Made by a program: the position numbers and the translations under genes. Below, piece after piece: positions 60,501 through 64,000 of a stretch of DNA of 64,000 bases (the first letter of the stretch is position 1; each line of letters begins with the position of its first letter). The notes beneath the pieces are model-generated. The model had not been told where the DNA came from and did no database searches. It worked only from the letters and a program-made list of their open reading frames with translations. This DNA is from Lucifuga dentata (taxonomy: Eukaryota > Chordata > Actinopteri > Ophidiiformes > Bythitidae), in the NCBI GenBank assembly GCA_014773175.1, contig VXCM01002506.1:78696-142695 (forward strand). The letters run 5' to 3'.

Positions 60501-62757
60501 AGGCCTCACCATACGGGAGCAAACAGGGGAGGACGGCCGAGCCACCCACACACGCCTCTACCTGCACTATGTCCACAGCACCGGGAGAATCTCCAGAGAG
60601 GAAAGGAAACAACACAGTATGATGTAGGGGGTGTGTGTGTGTGTGTGGGCTGCTGTACAGGACAGAGGCATTAGCAGAAACACCACAGCTCTGATAAATG
60701 ATCAAAAACCCTGAAGTGTTTTAGGCAGGGTCAGCTCATGGCATAGGCAAACTAGGTGGTCGCCTAGGGCCCCACGGCCATTGGGGGCCCTCCACATCAA
60801 GGATGAAACTAAAGTGAACTCCTTAGTGGTAAATAATTTCAAGAACTGCAGAAACGTAATGAAATTTATGTGCTAACTTTGTGAATTATAACTTAACTGC
60901 GTAAAGCATCAACACACTATATATAGAGCTCATTGTGCAGAGACAACTCACTAATGGTGTGTTATAAAATGCACCTTTGTTCAGCACAGAACTAATATTA
61001 TAACATGGAACTTAGGCATATTATGGTTTGAAATTACGTTTTAGTGAAGATTAGGCTCATAGGAAATTTAGCAAATATTTATGGAGTGGGTTGAGGGAAT
61101 TCTGGGATGTCAGGTTAATACTGCAGAGTGGGNATTTAGCAAATATTTATGGAGTGGGTTGAGGGAATTCTGGGATGTCAGGTTAATACTGCAGAGTGGG
61201 GGGGGATAAAAGGGTAGCCACACCGCTTTTGTATATTATTGGACAAAACGTGTTTAATTTATGCTTTAATTCTGGCTGTTTTATAAGGTAAACTGAGCCC
61301 TTTTTCATCCCTTTGTGTGTCATACAAACTCAAAAAAAAAAAAAAAAAAAAAAACCTTGCCTAGGCCCCAGAAAGGCTAGGGCTGGCCCTGGTTTTAGGG
61401 CTCCGTCTACCTCTGGGATAGACAGGGTTTCTGCTTCTGATATTGGGGAGGGAAAGGAGAAGAATCTGCCGTCAACATATAGGAAGCAGTGGCAGGATGT
61501 GTGATTAGAAGAGGAAATTCATGGTCAGGCCAAATTTGAGAGCTTGGAGATGAAAAACAGCAAAGAAACTGTGTAAAGTGAGTCATGAGCGAAACGCCGA
61601 ACGTGTCAAATGAAGGAAGATCAGCAGCTTAGATTTCAACATCACCTGATTGGAACTGATGAAGGAACTCACAAGTGCTTAATGCAATTTCAATATTTAA
61701 GTCCTTTTTTTTGGGAAATACCACTAGAATGAGGTTTGAGGAGAAATTAACAATCTGAGGTTAAGAAATGTAGGAGTGAGAACGACAAAAAAGACTCACC
61801 AGGAGCAACATGGAGGAAGAATTCAGTCTGGCCAGGAATGCTTTCGTCCACAGATGAAGGATTTTCCACAACAAACTCACAGTGGTATCTGTCGGTGTCA
61901 GAGGCCGTCAGCTGAGAGAGGCTCACGTTCAGCAGGTGGCTGCTTGGGTCGCCGCTGACGTTGACGCGCTCTTCATCCTCAGAATTATACACTGAGACCT
62001 TGGTGTTGGTGTACATGAAGAGCACGTTACCGGGATGCATCCAGCTGCGTTTCAGGTAGACGCCGATGGGAGGAGAGATGCTGTTCTGAACCACGCAGGG
62101 AAAGATGACAGATTCCCCCTCATGCCTCGCCAGGAACTGAATGTCGCCACATACTGAAACAGAAAATGTGTCACAATAGCAGCACATTAGTACAAATGAG
62201 TCAACATCTTTACCATCTTAACCACCTTTAAAAATATATTTTCTTTCAAATGTTTCAAAGTGAAAGATTTTTGTAAATTAGAACATTCCATTTAACCTCA
62301 CGTCTGACACACTTTCTTATTATTGATCTTTCTTGCATTTCAGTACATGAAAGTTGGGCAACATAGCAAACATCTTAGAGTAGAATTCAATCCAACATAA
62401 CACCATCAATAACTCAAAAAGTACCATAAATTTAAACCAACATCTCTCTGACAACTAAAATGGAATATAACACAGCTTCACAAAGGTTTTATCAAGGTGC
62501 ATTACACTCTGAGGAAATATAAGAATTGTTCTCTGGGAATCAGAAATGATCAAATTTAAATATTAGAGTGACAGTAATATAAAGGAAATATTTAGTCATA
62601 GTTCTCCAATTATGCTACTTTATGGTAACAAATCAAGAGTAAATGAATGAAATGATTAGATCATGAGACTCAAAAAAAGAAAAAAAATAAACGTACCATG
62701 TCTGGGCTGTGCAATGAAGAATGTACATAGACAAACCAGAAGCTGAATCCCGTTCAT
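57372..62757 (-). CDS. cd7al: CD7-like two-Ig type I membrane receptor, 5 exons
   Basis: Exons 62757-62697, 62153-61800, 60590-60216, 58108-58008 and 57575-57372 join in frame to 1095 nt (364 residues). Residues 1-20 are a signal peptide. The first V-type Ig domain (about 22-138) has C40 and C112 in a DTDRYHC context. The second (about 145-262) has C161 and C239 in an EDSALYSC context. One transmembrane helix spans about 273-296. The tail (297-364) has tyrosines Y313 (YEEM), Y339 (YNNC) and Y353 (YESP). Mammalian CD7 has one Ig domain and a YEDM motif that binds PI3-kinase; that motif, the GVYLKR/GVSLKR strands and linkage to TNRC6C (both on human 17q25) suggest CD7. The symbol is provisional, since other small Ig receptors share this layout. 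Convergent with tnrc6c. Confidence 0.75.
58008..58108 (-). CDS. cd7al: CD7-like exon 4 (transmembrane helix)
   Basis: Encodes GQCGCSSYTTLLYALSAAVA then VLFLLLVGCVVVYR, a clear single-pass helix with a basic stop-transfer residue at the end. 101 nt, phase 1 to 0, acceptor GTCCACAG, donor GTGAGT. The open frames longer than this exon here are in the wrong frames. Confidence 0.87.
58435..59076 (+). mobile_element. TTAA MITE, copy 8, in CD7-like intron 3
   Basis: TTAA at 58435-58438 and 59073-59076. Ends AAAGGACTATACTGGCCATT and inverse AATGGTTGGAGTGATCCTTT. It contains an unmerged 61-bp overlap, so its true length is near 580 bp. Confidence 0.9.
58810..58932. other. Unmerged contig overlap (61 bp twice around one N)
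   Basis: 58810-58870 and 58872-58932 are identical around the N at 58871. Confidence 0.95.
59077..60215 (-). other. CD7-like intron 3, remainder
   Basis: AT-rich, with a poly-A containing an N at 59867. No exon recognised. Confidence 0.6.
60216..60590 (-). CDS. cd7al: CD7-like exon 3 (second V-type Ig domain)
   Basis: Encodes DSPGAVDIVQVEACVGGSAV, EGVSLKRQKGRTPVEVLYHS and YSLTLQQLQPEDSALYSCEL. The cysteine pair is C161 and C239, with an extra C152 near the first strand. 375 nt, phase 1 to 1. The KR-Q and VLYHS strands echo exon 2, suggesting the two domains arose by duplication of one exon. Confidence 0.87.
60726..61391. mobile_element. hAT-type non-autonomous element in CD7-like intron 2
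   Basis: Begins CAGGGTCAGCTCATGGCATA and ends GGCTAGGGCTGGCCCTG; the ends are imperfect inverted repeats that also share GCCTAGG. Both sides carry the identical 8 bp GTTTTAGG (60718-60725 and 61392-61399), the target duplication length of hAT elements. It contains an unmerged 67-bp overlap and a poly-A. No transposase frame. Confidence 0.85.
61066..61200. other. Unmerged contig overlap (67 bp twice around one N)
   Basis: 61066-61132 and 61134-61200 are identical around the N at 61133. Confidence 0.95.
61800..62153 (-). CDS. cd7al: CD7-like exon 2 (first V-type Ig domain)
   Basis: Encodes VCGDIQFLARHEGESVIFPC, GVYLKRSWMHPGNVLFMYTN and LSQLTASDTDRYHCEFVVEN. The canonical cysteine pair (C40, C112) is present. 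Possible N-glycosylation sites are N85 and N96, both NVS. The usual V-domain tryptophan is replaced by Y53 in GVYLKR. 354 nt, phase 1 to 1, donor GTGAGT. Confidence 0.88.
62154..62696 (-). other. CD7-like intron 1
   Basis: AT-rich, no repeat or exon recognised. Confidence 0.6.
62697..62757 (-). CDS. cd7al: CD7-like exon 1 (signal peptide)
   Basis: Encodes MNGIQLLVCLCTFFIAQPRH plus the first base of the next codon. It has a hydrophobic core and ends before an Ig exon in phase 1, the usual arrangement for leader exons. Donor GTACGT. Confidence 0.85.
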
Positions 62758-63739
62758 CTTTAATAACAGTCTAAGAGACTAAGTGAGAATCTGAGGGGCT
62801 TCGGTGCTGAAAACCATGACAGCCCTGCTGCAGCCACCCATGAGCGGATGTTATTATGAAACAGGTTGGGTTAACTCTTCAGAAGAACAAGAGGAACTCC
62901 AAGTAGCTCCACCTTCAAACCTCAAGGCACAAGGAAGAGGAAGCACACTAACCAGCATCGCCTGGATCAGACCTTAGAGTCTCCCAGTTCAGTTTGCTCA
63001 ACACACAAACAACTTGATGTTGCTTAGCAAAAAAAACACAACAAAAACTGTAAGATGGCACCGCTGACACACAGTCACATGGGATTGGTAATGATCATCT
63101 TTCTGAGATCACCAGAATAGCAATGGCCAAAGTGCACATGCAGCTCTAAGAAGATGGAGGGATTTTGGTTACAATCAGGGTATAACCAGCAGTCTCTGGC
63201 TGCCATGGTGCAACTGTCCAGGCCCAGAATTATCTTTCCTTAAATTAACAATTGAATTTAAATTAAAAGTTCAACTGCCCTGTTCATAAGACACAAAAAC
63301 ATATGGGACTCGTGTAGAATTAAAGTTTTATGTGTATCCCGGGTGAAGAGATGCTGCATACTTGTCTGCTCCTTACAGGAAGACCTCTTTTATTCTTTGC
63401 ATTAATATATCCAGACATGTTATCCAGATAATGAAAACTGCATATTAATGCAAGGTATAAATGCACGCAAAATGCACTGTAATTGGCATGAAACCTGTTA
63501 GTAATCTCAACCAGCACGACTCAACAGATAAAATATAAGTTGAAATCAACATCCTGCCTGCGCTTGCTCTCGTTAATAAAGTTATTTTGAATTAAGAGGT
63601 GTGGCATTCCATAAATGGGTGAAACATGAAAGTCCATGCTAAAAATGATTAGTTTATTTTTATTTGTTTGCTTGAATAGTTGTAACAAAGTATGAATGGA
63701 AGAGGTCAACAATTGCAGACCTTGCAATTGAACTTCAGC
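62758..63739. other. Upstream region of the CD7-like gene
   Basis: Should hold its 5'UTR and promoter. No clear TATA box; a paired ETS-like motif is at 62931-62944. No other gene seen. Confidence 0.5.
62931..62944 (+). promoter_or_regulatory. Possible paired ETS sites upstream of the CD7-like gene
   Basis: AAGGAAGAGGAAGC holds two GGAAG cores about 175-190 bp upstream of the CD7-like ATG. Tandem ETS/PU.1 sites are common in leukocyte promoters. The motif is short and purine runs are frequent, so this is only suggestive. Confidence 0.25.
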
Positions 63740-64000
63740 CAGGGCTGCCAACTCTCACACATTGAGGGTGAGGCTCACGCAAACGGCTGACTTCACACAC
63801 TCCAACGCCTGTGAGAGCATGTGAAGTCAGCATGCTTACTTACTATAGTCTTACTATACACTTACTATAGTCTTTTTATACACTTACTGAAGTTTTACTG
63901 TACACTTAACTACAGCCATACTATACACTTACTACTTCTTCTTCTTTCGGCTTTCCCTTCAGGGGTCACCACAGCGAATCATCTGCCTCCATCTAACCCT
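63740..64000. repeat. Composite of teleost-type interspersed repeats, cut by the window edge
   Basis: 63741-63790 (CAGGGCTGCCAACTCTCACA, then a GTGAGGCTCACGC block) resembles a DNA-transposon end. 63833-63934 is a degenerate CTTACTATA-type tandem repeat. 63940-64000 (TTCTTTCGGCTTTCCCTTCA and CACCACAGCGAATCATCTGC) is a very common fish dispersed repeat whose class I cannot state. Confidence 0.5.

Noticed and set aside
60591..60705. Methionine-initiated extension upstream of the second Ig exon
   Set aside because: The acceptor at 60591-60592 and the phase 1 join to exon 2 explain the frame; the extension is intronic and CA-rich.
63833..63934. CRISPR-like repeat array
   Set aside because: Irregular short AT-rich tandem units in a vertebrate genome, without uniform spacers.

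Overview
The window is vertebrate nuclear DNA, almost certainly from a teleost fish. It has long introns with GT/AG boundaries, dense CA, GT and CT microsatellites, many small DNA transposons and decayed LINE tails. The proteins are clearly vertebrate. No bacterial or viral genes and no CRISPR array were seen.

Two protein genes can be reconstructed exon by exon. The first, on the plus strand (coding 8028-47996), is a TNRC6C/GW182 orthologue, the scaffold that links Argonaute to PABP and the CCR4-NOT and PAN2-PAN3 deadenylases in microRNA silencing. I place 21 coding exons, including a 22-nt microexon and one giant GW-repeat exon. They give about 1887 residues once a 68-bp assembly artefact at 31502-31636 is discounted. 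A 3'UTR of about 7 kb follows, ending near a polyadenylation signal at 55050. The second gene, on the minus strand (coding 62757-57372), is a five-exon, 364-residue type I membrane protein. It has a signal peptide, two V-type Ig domains, a transmembrane helix and a tail with a YEEM motif. It is best read as a CD7-like gene (cd7al-type). The two genes are convergent, with about 2.3 kb between the TNRC6C poly(A) signal and the CD7-like stop codon.

Layout: 1-7989 is upstream or first-intron DNA with a MITE, two LINE 3' ends and an unclassified repeat family. 7990-8520 holds the first two coding exons. 8521-20838 and 21262-30615 are two very long introns with microsatellites, MITEs and possible conserved noncoding blocks. 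30616-33128 is the GW exon. 33129-47996 holds the UBA, Q-rich, PAM2 and RRM exons. 47997-55075 is the 3'UTR, with a 453-N gap in a G-rich repeat. 55306-57303 is mobile DNA. 57372-62757 is the CD7-like gene with a hAT-type element in intron 2. 63740-64000 is repeat DNA cut by the window edge.

The strongest non-genic observations are these: a family of eight MITE copies with TTAA target sites and long terminal inverted repeats; a hAT-type element with an exact 8-bp target duplication; a perfect 24-bp hairpin at 56667-56719; and four places where a single N is flanked by identical 61- or 67-bp sequences, which are unmerged contig overlaps. I found no evidence of a wholly new biological system.
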